64,000 bases of DNA from an uncultured Alphaproteobacteria bacterium. Its GTDB lineage: Bacteria; Pseudomonadota; Alphaproteobacteria; GCA-2731375. Where the stretch lies: NCBI GenBank assembly GCA_951812805.1, contig CATOSZ010000003.1:1132557-1196556 (forward strand). The letters run 5' to 3'. This document shows positions 8,545 through 17,600 of this stretch, piece by piece (position 1 is the stretch's first letter; each line of letters starts with the position of its first letter). The position numbers and the translations under genes are program-made. Below the pieces are notes generated by a model. That model had not been told where the DNA came from, made no database searches, and saw nothing but the letters and a program-made list of their open reading frames with translations.

Positions 8545-10053
8545 GTGGTATTGATGGAAAGCGTATTGAAGATCCGACGTTGGATATTACGGGAGGGTCG
8601 GAGTATCCGATCTGTATCTCGTCAGACTGGTTTGTCGCGGAACACGATTAAGAAGTATCTGAAGGACGGCGATCCACCGAGCTATCAGCGGCGCGTTTCA
8701 CCCGTCCGGCGTAAGCTTAGCGATGGCTTCGCCAGCCGGCTTCGGGCGCTCTTTGAGCAGGACCTGGGGCGCCCGCGCCGTGAGCGCCGGACGGCCAAGA
8801 AGCTTTATGAGCAGCTTGTGTCGGAAGGCTATAGCGGATCCTACTCGACGGTTCAGAGGTTTGTCCGCGACCTGAAGCGTTCTGGCGCCGGATCGGGGGA
8901 TGCGTTCATTCCGTTGCACTTTACGGCAGGTGACGCGCTCCAGTTTGACTGGAGCACGGAATACGCTGTCCTGGGCGGTGTCGAGCAGAAGGTAAAGGTT
9001 GCCCACTTCCGCCTATGTCATAGCCGCAAGCCCTTTGTTGTTGCCTATCCCAGCGAATCTCAGGAGATGGTGCTGGACGCCTTTGCACGGGCGATGTCTT
9101 TCTATGGCGGCGTACCGCGCCGGGTGATCATCGACAACCCCAAGACGATGGTAACCTATGTTTCGCGCTCTAAGGACCGTGTGTTCCATCCGCGCTTTCT
9201 GGCGTTGATGAACCACTATGTGATGGAACCGGTTGCTTGCACACCCGCGGCGGGGTGGGAGAAGGGTCAGATTGAGAACCAGGTTGGGTTCCTGCGGGGA
9301 CAGCTGTTTGCGCCCAAGCCCGCCTTTGACGATCTGGATGCGCTGAACGGCTGGTTGCGTCTGCGCTGCGAGGAATTGGCGAATCGCGCCCACCCCGAAC
9401 AATCGGATCGCAAGATCTCGGACGTGTTCGCAGACGAGTGCGCCGAACTGCGTCCCCTGGGCCGGGCTTTTGACGGCTATGTTGAGAAGGCCGCTCGTGT
9501 CCGCTCTACCTGTCTGGTCCAATATGCCACCAATCGCTATAGCGTCCCCTCCCGGTTCGCCGGGGAGCTTGTCTCTCTGCGCGCCTATGCGGACCGGATC
9601 GTGGTTGTGTCAGGGCAGAATGTGATTGCCGAGCACAAGCGCCGCTTTACCCGCAACGCCAGCTATTTCGAGCCCTGGCATTACCTGCCCCTACTCGACC
9701 GCAAGCCCGGCGCGCTGAGAGATGGCGCGCCCTTTGTGGGTTGGCAATTGCCTGAGGCGATGCACCGGGTCAGGGCGCATTACATGGCCGGCAAAGGCGG
9801 GGACCGGGAGTTTGTCGATCTGCTCCTGCTGGCCCAGGATCACGGGATCGAGGTGGTCGAGATAGCCTGTGAACTGGCCGTGGAGCAGAACACGCTGCGC
9901 CTTCCGGCCATCATCAATCTGATCAACCAACTGGTGGAGCCGGTCATCGCGCCATGGGGCGAGAGCCACGCCTATCCGCAACTGACCTTGCGGCCCGAAG
10001 CGGACTGCAAGCGCTATGAGACGCTGTGCGTTGCCGGGGAGGCCGTCGCATGA
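8545..10053 (+). CDS. istA: IS21-family transposase IstA
   Basis: The DDE recombinase of the first IS21 element, about 502 residues. It has an N-terminal helix-turn-helix ([17 protein letters not shown]), then the catalytic core: first Asp in [14 protein letters not shown], second in [10 protein letters not shown], Glu in [16 protein letters not shown], followed by the C-terminal beta-barrel ([13 protein letters not shown]). GGAGG at 8531-8535 supports initiation at the GTG 8545 or the ATG 8554; an upstream in-frame GTG at 8527 precedes the ribosome site and is less likely. It overlaps istB by 4 bp (ATGA). The frame is intact, so it is probably active. Confidence 0.9.
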   Translation: MVLMESVLKIRRWILREGRSIRSVSRQTGLSRNTIKKYLKDGDPPSYQRRVSPVRRKLSDGFASRLRALFEQDLGRPRRERRTAKKLYEQLVSEGYSGSYSTVQRFVRDLKRSGAGSGDAFIPLHFTAGDALQFDWSTEYAVLGGVEQKVKVAHFRLCHSRKPFVVAYPSESQEMVLDAFARAMSFYGGVPRRVIIDNPKTMVTYVSRSKDRVFHPRFLALMNHYVMEPVACTPAAGWEKGQIENQVGFLRGQLFAPKPAFDDLDALNGWLRLRCEELANRAHPEQSDRKISDVFADECAELRPLGRAFDGYVEKAARVRSTCLVQYATNRYSVPSRFAGELVSLRAYADRIVVVSGQNVIAEHKRRFTRNASYFEPWHYLPLLDRKPGALRDGAPFVGWQLPEAMHRVRAHYMAGKGGDREFVDLLLLAQDHGIEVVEIACELAVEQNTLRLPAIINLINQLVEPVIAPWGESHAYPQLTLRPEADCKRYETLCVAGEAVA

Positions 10054-10781
10054 AAGCTTTGATAGACCAACTGATCGCCCTGAGGCTGTATGGAATGGCG
10101 GCTTGCGCCGAAGCTTTGCTGGCCGCGCGCAAGCCGCCAAGTCTGACCACTGCGATAAAGCAACTGATCGACGCCGAGACTGTAGAGCGCCGGGTGCGCT
10201 CTATCCAGCACCAAATGCGGGCCTCGAAGTTCCCCCACCATAAGGACTTCGCCACTTTCGATTACGGCCTAGCCGCCGTCACCCAAGCGCAAATCGACCC
10301 CTTCTGCTCAGGGCAGTTCACCCAGGAGGCCCACAACCTCATTCTGGTGGGCGGAACCGGTACGGGCAAAACCCACATCGCCATTGCTCTGGGGACGCTG
10401 TTGATCAATCAGGGAAAGAAGGTCCGTTTCTTCAACGCCGTCGATCTGATCAATGCGCTGATCAAGGAACAGGCCGAAGGCAACGCCGGCAAGATCATCC
10501 GGCAACTGACGGCCATGGATTGCGTCATCATCGACGAACTGGGCTATATCCCATTCCCCAAATCCGGCGGTGCGCTCTTGTTCCACCTGATCAGCAAACT
10601 CTATGAGAAGACCAGCGTCATCATCACCACCAATCTGGAGTTCGGGGAATGGGTCTCCGTCTTCGGAGATGCAAAAATGACAACCGCGTTGCTGGATCGT
10701 GTAACGCATCACTGCGCAATCATCGAAACAGGCAACATGTCTTACCGCTTCGCACAAAGCAAACAGCGACGACAAAAGTAG
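10050..10781 (+). CDS. istB: IS21-family helper ATPase IstB
   Basis: A 243-residue AAA+ ATPase that helps IstA capture target DNA. Walker A is GGTGTGKT (residues 101-108) and Walker B is [12 protein letters not shown]. The IstB signature [26 protein letters not shown], here shortened to its core [19 protein letters not shown], is intact. The ATG overlaps the istA stop (ATGA), the standard coupled arrangement. The frame is intact and the length normal. Confidence 0.92.
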   Translation: MKALIDQLIALRLYGMAACAEALLAARKPPSLTTAIKQLIDAETVERRVRSIQHQMRASKFPHHKDFATFDYGLAAVTQAQIDPFCSGQFTQEAHNLILVGGTGTGKTHIAIALGTLLINQGKKVRFFNAVDLINALIKEQAEGNAGKIIRQLTAMDCVIIDELGYIPFPKSGGALLFHLISKLYEKTSVIITTNLEFGEWVSVFGDAKMTTALLDRVTHHCAIIETGNMSYRFAQSKQRRQK

Positions 10782-10796
10782 CCGCCCTGTAAGCAA

Positions 10797-10841
10797 AGCC
10801 CCAGGCTGATCCGCTATATGGAGCCAATCAGCCTGGGGGCT
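10797..10841 (+). terminator. hairpin terminator after istB
   Basis: AGCCCCAGGCTGAT (10797-10810) pairs with ATCAGCCTGGGGGCT (10827-10841) around a 16-nt loop, followed by TTTC. It starts 15 bp after the istB stop. The stem is strong and the T-tract short, so it is a plausible intrinsic terminator. Confidence 0.6.
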
Positions 10842-10941
10842 TTCATCGCAAAGGCGGGCAAATCAAAACGGGTCCTGTACAGATTGTTCTGCAAAAGGGG
10901 TTTCGTAGCTGGGGCACAAGTCCGGGCCGATGGGGTGGATG

Positions 10942-11067
10942 AGCTGCCTCCGGCTGGTCCGGGCTCTCGCGATCGAAATCCATGAGGACTGGCTGGATGC
11001 CAACCGCTAGCTCAACATGATCCATCTCAAGGAGAGCAAAAGCGAACGCATCCAGAAAGCCGCCTGA
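10942..11067 (+). pseudogene. possible C-terminal remnant of a Mutator/IS256-type transposase inside the IS21 element
   Basis: The frame ending at the TGA on 11065-11067 reads SCLRLVRALAIEIHEDWLDA, NR-stop, LNMIHLKESKSERIQKAA. It looks like the C-terminal tail of a Mutator-type transposase with a nonsense codon in place of a Tyr. Both sides are unrelated sequence, so only a decayed scrap remains. The family name is a memory-based guess from this short stretch. Confidence 0.3.
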
Positions 11068-11075
11068 CGGCGGCT

Positions 11076-11125
11076 CGGCATGCCTGGCGCTCCGAGCAAT
11101 CGAAATCTCCGCGCCAGGCATGCCG
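11076..11125. repeat. 15-bp perfect inverted repeat with 20-nt loop
   Basis: CGGCATGCCTGGCGC (11076-11090) is exactly complementary to GCGCCAGGCATGCCG (11111-11125). It lies in the right-hand cargo of the IS21 element, just after the transposase remnant. It could be that remnant's terminator or a relic of an IS end. Confidence 0.6.
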
Positions 11126-11236
11126 GTGGCCCTCATCGGCAGCCATGACAAACTTGCAGAACAGTCTGGACACTACTTCAAAAGCTCATTGCCACTTCAA
11201 GAACCCCACCTGATCCCCACGTTCCGCCGCCGGCCC

Positions 11237-11343
11237 GGTTGTCCCGGTGGGCCCACAGGCCCCTCCCACGCGGCTTCGCTCCGCGTAACGCAAAGCGCTA
11301 CACGAAGCCGCGCGGGGCCCTCCCGTGGACTACCGGGACAACC
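11237..11343. repeat. 107-bp nested palindrome near the IS21 right end
   Basis: Outer arms GGTTGTCCCGGT (11237-11248) and ACCGGGACAACC (11332-11343) are perfect. Inside are imperfect GGGCCC-rich arms and an inner pair GCGGCTTCG / CGAAGCCGC. The design (long outer stem, separate inner stem) resembles the chromosomal palindromes at 48354, 56160 and 61635, but I see no clear sequence match to them. The rest of 10782-11412 holds no gene I can support. Confidence 0.6.
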
Positions 11344-11412
11344 TCCGTCGAAGCAAGGGGGGGGGTCAATTTTGCACGCCGATAGGGGGTCAGAATTAAA
11401 TGCTGATTGACA

Positions 11413-13080
11413 GTCGGGGATGCCCAAGTCCATCAGCACGATCTCGCTCAGTTGCAAGCTGGCTTCCGTCGTTTCCGGTACGGCATGGTTCGCGCCCAGT
11501 GCGATCAGTTCTCTCGCATGCGCGCCGTCACGGGCCCGCGCGAAAATCGCGAGGTCCGGCCAACAGCGCCGCGCCGCGACGACGACGCGTTGCGCCGCGC
11601 GGGCGCTGTCCATGGTGACGACCATGGCGGCGGCGCGTTCGGCGCCGAAGCGCCTGAGGATATCGGTGTGCGCGGCATCGCCGTGAAAGATGCCCGCCCC
11701 GTCCGAGCGAAGCGCCGCGACCAGGTCCGTGTCGCTGTCCAGCGCGACATAGGCAAGCGCGTGGGCATCCAGGAACGTCGCCAGCATCTGCCCGACACGG
11801 CCATAGCCGACGATGATGACGTGGCCGGCGAGGTCGGCCGGGAAGGCCGTCTCGGGTCGGTCGTGCCGCGCCTCCCAAGCCTCGATGCGCCGTGCGATGG
11901 CGCGGGCCATATGGGCGACCAGCGGCGTCGCGATCATCGTCATGCTGGCGACGATCAGCATGAACTGCGCTGTGCCGCCGGGCACCAGCCCGAGCGCGAA
12001 GGCCATGCCGACGACGACGAAGGCGAATTCGCCCCCCTGGCCGAGGAGCAGGGCGGATTCGACGGCGACGGAACGCGGCTCGCCGAACAACCGGGCCAGC
12101 AGAAAGATAATCGGTCCCTTCACGGCGAACAGGCCGACGACGGAGGCGGCCAGCCAGAGCGGCTTCGCGCCCACTTGCGAAATGTCGATCGACATGCCGA
12201 CGGAAATGAAGAACAGGCCCAGCAGCAGACCCTTGAAGGGCTCGATCTCGACGTCCACCTCGTGGCGATACTCGGTCTCGGCAAACAGCAGGCCGGCGAG
12301 GAAGGCGCCGAGCGCCATGGAGAGGCCGGCCATCTCGGTGGCCAGCGCCGTGGCGATGATCACCAGGAGGACCAGCGCCAGAAACATGTCCCGGCTCGCC
12401 GTGCTGCCGATGAAGCGAAACAGCGGCCGGATGACCAGGCGGCCGACGACCAGAATGACAGCGATGGCGATCAGCGCCTGGCCGAACGACCAGATCAGCG
12501 GCAAGAACACGGCGCCTTCGCCCTGATTGTGCAGTGCGGCCACCATCAGCAGGATCGGCAGCACCGCCAGGTCCTGGAACAGCAGGATGGCAAAGCTGGT
12601 ATGCCCCGTGGCCGTGCCGAGCCGGCGGCCTTCCGAGAGCAACTGCATGACGATCGCCGTCGACGACAGCGCGAAGGCGGCGCCGAGAATGATCGCCGCG
12701 GCCGGCGTGTTGTCGAAGAACGAGGCGATGACGGCGATCACCGCCCCCGTGACGACGACCTGTAACGCGCCCAGACCGAAGACATGGCGACGCATCGCCC
12801 ACAGCCGGTCGATCGAAAGCTCGAGCCCGATCATGAACAGCAGGAAGACGACGCCGAGTTCGGCGAGTGCGCGGACCCCGTCCAGGTCGGCGATCGCGAC
12901 GTATCGAAGCCACGACGCATCCTCGACCCAGCGGACGAAGCCGAACGGGCCGATAGCGATACCCACCACGAGGTATCCCAGCACCGGACTGATTCTAAGG
13001 CGGTGCAGCAAAGGCACGATCACGCCGGCGGCGACCAGGAAGACGACCACCTCGTGCAGGTTCAGGGCTTCGAGATGCAT
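11413..13080 (-). pseudogene. kefB/kefC-like monovalent cation:proton antiporter, 3' end replaced by IS21
   Basis: This is a CPA2-family antiporter with about 12 membrane helices in residues 1-390 (LHRLRISPVLGYLVVGIAIG, GVVFLLFMIGLELS, AAFALSSTAIVMQLLSEG, FQDLAVLPILL). A TrkA-N/RCK NAD-binding domain follows from about 405 (GHVIIVGYGRVGQML). The IS21 right end interrupts it after MDLGIPD. The frame then runs on through IS sequence to 11197, giving a 627-residue chimera with a foreign tail of about 72 residues. The native gene would have ended 25 codons later (8354-8437). All membrane helices and the full TrkA-N domain survive, so the chimera may still function. ATG at 13080 is the natural start. 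Confidence 0.85.
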
Positions 13081-13143
13081 GGCATTTCTATATTGGCTCC
13101 GGCACGGCGGACCGCATGAGACATGTTAACGCACCGGGGCGGC

Positions 13144-14061
13144 TCAGGCTCTCAGTCCCGTGGTTTCCGCCAGAAGCCAGTCGCGAAAGGTGCGAACGGC
13201 GCGGCGGACCAGACCACCCGGCGGATAGACCAGCCAGTTGGAGAAGGCCAAGGGCAGCGCGAGCGGGAAGGGCCTGACGAGACGCCCGGCGGCGAGATCG
13301 GCGGCGACGACGCGCCCGCGCCCCAGCGCCACGCCCTGGCCGTCGATCGCCGCGGCGATCACCATGGGGTAGGGCATCAGGGTCAGGCCATAATTCGGAT
13401 CGACATCCTCGACCCCGGCGGCCCGCAGCCACATCGCCCAGTCGGGCATGATGTCCGCGACGTTGCGGGTGCCGTCGTGCAGCAGCATGTGGTGCGCGAG
13501 ATCCCCCGGCTGGCGGAGCGGATGGGACCCGGCGAGCAAGGCCGGGGCGGTGACGGGGAAGACCTCGTCCTCGCCGCTCAACCGTTCCACCTCGTAGCCG
13601 GGATAGCGCCCGGCGCCGAACCGGATCGCCAGGTCGACACCGTCCTCGTCGAAATGCGCCAGCGCCATGGAGGCGTCGATCCGCACGGAGAATTCGGGAT
13701 GGCGGGTGTGGAAATCGTCCAGCCGGGGGATTAGCCAGCCGGTGGCGAAGGTCGGCGAGACGCTGACCTGCACGCTCCGATCGTCGTGCCGCGTGCGCAG
13801 CCGGGCGACGGCGCTCGCCAGGGAATCGAGGCCGAGGGCGATTCCCGGCAACAACGCCTCGCCCGCGTCCGTGAGCGCGATGCGGCGCTTCTCCCGGGTG
13901 AAGAGGGGCCGGCCCAGGTCCGCCTCCAGATGACGCACCTGCTGACTGACGGCGGCGGGCGTGACGAACAGTTCCTCCGCCGCGCGGGTGAAGCTGAGAT
14001 GCCGGGCCGCCGCCTCGAAGGCCTTCAGCGCGTTGAGCGAGGGGAGCTGTCGCATGGCCAC
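13144..14061 (-). CDS. LysR-family transcriptional regulator, GcvA type
   Basis: A 305-residue LysR regulator. The winged helix-turn-helix is at residues 1-62 (SLNALKAFEAAARHLSFTRA, then AEELFVTPAAVSQQVRHLEA). The co-inducer domain shows the GcvA-type pattern (VSVSPTFATGWLIPRL, DGVDLAIRFG). GcvA-like proteins in alphaproteobacteria control varied catabolic genes, so the glycine-cleavage role should not be assumed. It starts at 14061 (or at the ATG 14055). It is divergent from a 60-residue ORF at 14224 across an AT-rich 160-bp gap, the usual place for its operator. Confidence 0.9.
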   Translation of the reverse strand: MAMRQLPSLNALKAFEAAARHLSFTRAAEELFVTPAAVSQQVRHLEADLGRPLFTREKRRIALTDAGEALLPGIALGLDSLASAVARLRTRHDDRSVQVSVSPTFATGWLIPRLDDFHTRHPEFSVRIDASMALAHFDEDGVDLAIRFGAGRYPGYEVERLSGEDEVFPVTAPALLAGSHPLRQPGDLAHHMLLHDGTRNVADIMPDWAMWLRAAGVEDVDPNYGLTLMPYPMVIAAAIDGQGVALGRGRVVAADLAAGRLVRPFPLALPLAFSNWLVYPPGGLVRRAVRTFRDWLLAETTGLRA

Positions 14062-14223
14062 TATATTTAAAGTTTTTCTATCGATCTGACTAGTAAAGAT
14101 CGTTTGTATCCCGGGGTCTTCTTACCCATTTCTCCAATATCAGACACGAAAACGACACGTCGAGTGAGCGACAGGAAAATCTAAGGAGATTTAGATTTTC
14201 CAAACCCTGAAAGGACGGGACAG

Positions 14224-14406
14224 ATGTACCAGCACGCAACGGAGAACAGCTTCCAGGTCGACGCCGGCCAGCAGTCGGGCGAGCCGATCTGGTACGTGAG
14301 CGACGCCGCCTACGACCGGGCCATGCGCCGCGCCATGCGGGAACGCTCGGCACTGGCTGCCGGCCTGGCCCGCAAGGCGATCCGCTTCCTGCGCGGACAA
14401 CGCTGA
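14224..14406 (+). CDS. small basic protein, unknown function
   Basis: A 60-residue ORF, MYQHATENSFQVDAGQQSGE and onward. It ends in an Arg-rich amphipathic helix (YDRAMRRAMRERSALAAGLA, RKAIRFLRGQR) reminiscent of DUF1127-like small proteins. AGGACGGG lies 5 nt before the ATG, a good ribosome site. It is divergent from the LysR gene and is likely its regulatory target or is expressed from the shared intergenic region. Supported by the ribosome site and protein-like composition only; function unknown. Confidence 0.6.
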   Translation: MYQHATENSFQVDAGQQSGEPIWYVSDAAYDRAMRRAMRERSALAAGLARKAIRFLRGQR

Positions 14407-14503
14407 GGACGAAACGGCCATTGACCTCCCCGGGTCGGAGACCGACCTCTCCGGCCTCCCCCGACGGACGCGCTTCTCCCCCCCAATGGCGCGTCCGACG
14501 TTC

Positions 14504-14539
14504 GGGCGGGTGCGAACGTTCCACCGTTCGCGCCCGCCC
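14504..14539. terminator. GC-rich 15-bp hairpin between the small ORF and the CBS-like gene
   Basis: GGGCGGGTGCGAACG (14504-14518) pairs with CGTTCGCGCCCGCCC (14525-14539), one mismatch, 6-nt loop TTCCAC. No T-run follows, so a rho-independent role is doubtful. It could be a pause or attenuating structure, or the 3' end of the small-ORF transcript. Confidence 0.4.
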
Positions 14540-14635
14540 GCCACGGGCGCTTCGCCCGGCCGTGCAAATGGCTTGTCGAAGGGCCGTCGGTTCGTGTAAG
14601 GCGGGTCCGTAATCACGGAGCCGGAGTTACACGCC

Positions 14636-15592
14636 ATGACCGACGTCGCCACCACCGCCTGCGACCTGCTCGACACCGTCGGCAACACGCCGCTGGTGCG
14701 CCTTGCCAAGCTGTTTCCCCAGGATGGCGTCGAGGTCTTCGCCAAGCTCGAGTTCTTCAATCCGACGGCGAGCGTGAAGGACCGCATCGTCCGCCACATC
14801 GTCGCCGCCGCCGAGCGCTCGGGCGAGCTGAAGCCGGGCGGCACCATCGTCGAGAACACCTCGGGCAACACCGGCGCCGCGGTGGCGATGATCGCGGCGG
14901 CCAAGGGCTACCGGGCGATCCTGACCATGCCGGACAAGACCAGCGCCGAAAAGCAGAAGGCCTTGCAGGCCTTCGGCGCCGAGATCGTCGTCTGCCCGAC
15001 AGACGCCCCGCCCGACAGCCCGGAGCACTATGTGAAAAAGGCGCGCGCCATCGCGGCCGAAACGCCGAATTCCTTCATGATCAACCAGTACGACAATCCG
15101 GTGAACGCCGAGGCGCACTATGCGACCACCGGCCCCGAGATCTGGCGGCAGATGGACGGCAGGCTCGACTATTTCGTGGCTTCGGGCAGCACCGGCGGCA
15201 CGGTGACCGGCACCGGGCGCTACCTGAAGGAGCAGGACCCGAGCATCAAGGTGGTGATGCCCGATCCGATCGGCTCGATCTACAAGACCTATTTCGAGAC
15301 CGGCGAGATCGACGAGAGCGAGATCGGCACCTACCAGGTCGAAGGCATCGGCGAGGACCATATCGCCAAGTGCATGGACTTCGCCGTCGTCGACGAGATG
15401 TTGAAGTTCAACGACGACGATGCTTTCGGCATGGCCCGCGAGATCGCCCGCACCGAGGGCATCCTTTGTGGCGGCAGCTCCGGCGCCAACCTCTACGGCA
15501 CCCGCAAGCTGGTCGAAGGGCTGAGCGGTCCGGCCCGCATCGTCACCGTATTGCCGGATACCGGGCTCAAATACCTCTCGAAAATCTTCTGA
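14636..15592 (+). CDS. PLP-dependent cystathionine beta-synthase/cysteine synthase family enzyme
   Basis: A 318-residue fold-type II PLP enzyme. The Schiff-base lysine is K48 (PTASVKDR), the substrate loop is TSGNTG (75-80), and the phosphate-binding loop is GSTGGTVTGTG. The stretch TSAEKQKALQAFGAEIVVCP and NQYDNPVNAEAHYATTGPEIW-type sequence resembles cystathionine beta-synthases more than O-acetylserine sulfhydrylases. There is no C-terminal CBS (Bateman) pair, so it is the core-only bacterial form. It would make cystathionine from serine and homocysteine, or cysteine. It begins after GGAGCCGGAG-type purine-rich sequence. Start and length fit the family. Confidence 0.85.
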   Translation: MTDVATTACDLLDTVGNTPLVRLAKLFPQDGVEVFAKLEFFNPTASVKDRIVRHIVAAAERSGELKPGGTIVENTSGNTGAAVAMIAAAKGYRAILTMPDKTSAEKQKALQAFGAEIVVCPTDAPPDSPEHYVKKARAIAAETPNSFMINQYDNPVNAEAHYATTGPEIWRQMDGRLDYFVASGSTGGTVTGTGRYLKEQDPSIKVVMPDPIGSIYKTYFETGEIDESEIGTYQVEGIGEDHIAKCMDFAVVDEMLKFNDDDAFGMAREIARTEGILCGGSSGANLYGTRKLVEGLSGPARIVTVLPDTGLKYLSKIF

Positions 15593-15647
15593 GAATTCCC
15601 AGGCGCCCGCTCCTGTCCTAGACTGTGCGCACGAGCACGGGAGGGAC

Positions 15648-16502
15648 ATGATGGCGTTCACCACCAAACAATTGGGCGATGGCTTCGCGGCCGAGATCCA
15701 GGGCGTCGATCTCGCCGCCGACATCGACGAGGCGACGTTCACGGCGTTGCGTCGGACCTGGATGGAAAACAAGGTCGCCGTCCTGCGCGGACAAAAGCTC
15801 GACGACGGGGCAATGATGCGCTTCTCGCGCCGCTTCGGTGAGCTGTTCGTCCATGTCCGCAAGCAGTTTCATTCGCCCGAACATCCCGAAGTCCTGCTGA
15901 TCTCCAACCTCGAACAGGATGGGCGGCCGATCGGGGCGCTGGGGCACGAAGGCCTCGCCTGGCATTCCGATCAGGCCTATACGGCGAAGCGGGTCTTCGG
16001 CACCTTGCTCTATGCGGTGGAGATCCCGGAGGCGGGCGGCAACACCCTGTTCGCCGATCTGGCCCAGGCCTACACGGCCCTGCCCGCGGCGCGCCGGGCG
16101 GAACTGAGTACGCTGGAGACAATCTATTCGATCGAGGTGACGACGAAGACGGAAGGCCTGCCGCTGCCGAACGAGCAACGCCAGGCGACGCCGGACGTCG
16201 TCCATTCCCTGGTCCGCCGCCATCCGCATTTGGCGCGCGAGGGGCTCTATCTCTCGCCGGCGCATACCCTGGCGATCCGCGGCATGGCGCGGGCGGAGAG
16301 CGACGCCCTGCTGTCCGAGCTGGCAGCCTGGGCGAGCCAGGACCGCTTCATCTACGAGCACGAGTGGGCCGAAGGCGACGTCATCATCTGGGACAACACC
16401 CATCTCATGCACACCCGGCGCCCGTTCAACCCCACGGCCCGGCGCCTGTTGCGCCGCACCGGCTGGTACTACGCCGACGACGCCGGCGAACGGGCGGCCT
16501 AG
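15648..16502 (+). CDS. TauD/TfdA-family 2-oxoglutarate/Fe(II) dioxygenase
   Basis: A 284-residue dioxygenase. The facial triad is H106-x-D108 (LAWHSDQAY) plus the distal His in DNTHLMHTRRPF, and the 2-oxoglutarate-binding Arg follows in RRLLRRTGWY. Length matches TauD and TfdA. Members hydroxylate sulfonates, phenoxyacids or alkyl sulfates; the substrate here is unknown. A GGGAGGG site precedes two tandem ATGs (15648, 15651). It is 55 bp after the CBS-like gene and may share its transcript, which would fit a sulfur-scavenging role. That is inference from adjacency. Confidence 0.88.
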   Translation: MMAFTTKQLGDGFAAEIQGVDLAADIDEATFTALRRTWMENKVAVLRGQKLDDGAMMRFSRRFGELFVHVRKQFHSPEHPEVLLISNLEQDGRPIGALGHEGLAWHSDQAYTAKRVFGTLLYAVEIPEAGGNTLFADLAQAYTALPAARRAELSTLETIYSIEVTTKTEGLPLPNEQRQATPDVVHSLVRRHPHLAREGLYLSPAHTLAIRGMARAESDALLSELAAWASQDRFIYEHEWAEGDVIIWDNTHLMHTRRPFNPTARRLLRRTGWYYADDAGERAA

Positions 16503-16514
16503 GGCCGCGCCCGC

Positions 16515-17588
16515 GTGGCCGACGGCGCCACCACCCTGCCCCTCACGATCCGCCAACGGCGGGGCCGCGTTTTCTGGCGGATCCTGCAGGTCATCGTCTT
16601 CATCCTCTGCGTCTTGGTCCTCTCGGGCAGTGGCCTCGATCCGACGGACGAGCCGTTGCTGGTCGTCATCGCTATCACCGCCGGCCTGATCCTCCTGTTC
16701 GAGATCGTCTTGCGCTGGCGTGGGCGGGTCCGGGACCGGATCTATACGATCGACCGGGACGGCGTGCGCTTCGCCACGGGGCGGGAGAGCTGGGCCGAGC
16801 CGCTGGCCGCCTACGACGGCGTGCTCTGGCGCGAGGAGGTTCGACGCAGCGGCGGCAGCGGCGGAAGTGGCGGCAGCCACCGGGTCTGGATCCTGGAATT
16901 GCGCTGTCCGGGCGAAGCCTCACACACGGTGCCGCTGCTGGAGAAGCGCAGCGAAACCGGCGTCCGCGCGCGGTGGGAGGCGTTGGCCCGCGCCCTCGAC
17001 CTGCCGGCCTTGCGCGACGTCGGCGGTGGCGAGATCCAGCAGCGTGCGCCCGACGACCTCGACCTCTCCGTGCGCCAGCGGGCCGCCAAAGGCCGGCTGG
17101 ACGGGCCGGCCGAGATCGGGACCATCCCGCCGAAGGATGTCGAGTGGAACCCGCGCGATGCGCGGGAAGCCCGGATACGCCAGCATTCGGGCGCCCGGGC
17201 CGTGCTGTTCGCCTTCAGTTTCATCCCGGCACTCGGCGGCCTGATCGCCTTCTGGGGTCATGACCAGCAGCTGCCCTTGCTGCTTCTGGCGACGCCGCTG
17301 TTCGGCCACGCCTACCGTGTCGCCGCGCGCTACCGCATCGCCGCGGTCGACGACCGGCTGGAATTGGCGCTCGAGTTCGGCCCGCTACGCTTCGCCCGGC
17401 GCCGTTTCCCCATCGACGACATCGAACAGATCTGGACGACGAGCACCGGCCCGGCGGAGCTGGGCGTCATGCGGATCAAGGTCGAATCCGATGCCCGGTC
17501 CGCCAGCCTCGCCCTGTTGTCCCGCGACACCGGGGACTGGACGGCGGCCTTCATCCGCCATCTGGCGAGCGCGCCCAAGGCCCGTTGA
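16515..17588 (+). CDS. membrane protein of unknown function (two helix pairs)
   Basis: A 357-residue protein starting at GTG 16515, just 12 bp after the dioxygenase stop. Two membrane hairpins are visible: residues about 22-42 and 48-66, and about 232-250 and 256-272. Each hairpin is followed by a soluble beta-rich module (IYTIDRDGVRFATGRESW; YRIAAVDDRLELALEFGPLR) like the PH-like or DUF3592-type parts of bacterial membrane proteins. A Gly/Ser linker (SGGSGGSGGS) lies near residue 115. The duplicated plan suggests an internal repeat. I cannot assign a function. Confidence 0.7.
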   Translation: MADGATTLPLTIRQRRGRVFWRILQVIVFILCVLVLSGSGLDPTDEPLLVVIAITAGLILLFEIVLRWRGRVRDRIYTIDRDGVRFATGRESWAEPLAAYDGVLWREEVRRSGGSGGSGGSHRVWILELRCPGEASHTVPLLEKRSETGVRARWEALARALDLPALRDVGGGEIQQRAPDDLDLSVRQRAAKGRLDGPAEIGTIPPKDVEWNPRDAREARIRQHSGARAVLFAFSFIPALGGLIAFWGHDQQLPLLLLATPLFGHAYRVAARYRIAAVDDRLELALEFGPLRFARRRFPIDDIEQIWTTSTGPAELGVMRIKVESDARSASLALLSRDTGDWTAAFIRHLASAPKAR

Positions 17589-17600
17589 GGGAGCATCGAC

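Larger units (their letters stand above)
8438..11412 (+). mobile_element. IS21-family insertion sequence (copy 1), with extra right-hand cargo
   Basis: The element is bounded by imperfect terminal inverted repeats: left TGTGAATCGGCATGCAAAAC, right (reverse complement) TGTCAATCAGCATTTAATTC. Both ends carry repeated (A/T)TTGACCC- or CTGACCC-type motifs expected of IS21 transposase-binding sites. It is flanked by a 6-bp target duplication GTCGGG (8432-8437 and 11413-11418). It encodes istA and istB. At 2975 bp it is long for the family, because about 570 bp follow istB. That tract holds a transposase remnant and two hairpins. It splits a Kef-type antiporter gene. Confidence 0.9.

Noticed and set aside
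11197-11412. Treating the 627-residue antiporter frame as a normal full-length gene
   Set aside because: The last 72 or so codons lie within the IS21 element beyond its inverted repeat, and the true C-terminus is found at 8354-8437.
14504-14539. A riboswitch or attenuator controlling the CBS-like gene
   Set aside because: Only a single GC-rich hairpin is visible; I recognise no SAM, cobalamin or other riboswitch core upstream of 14636.
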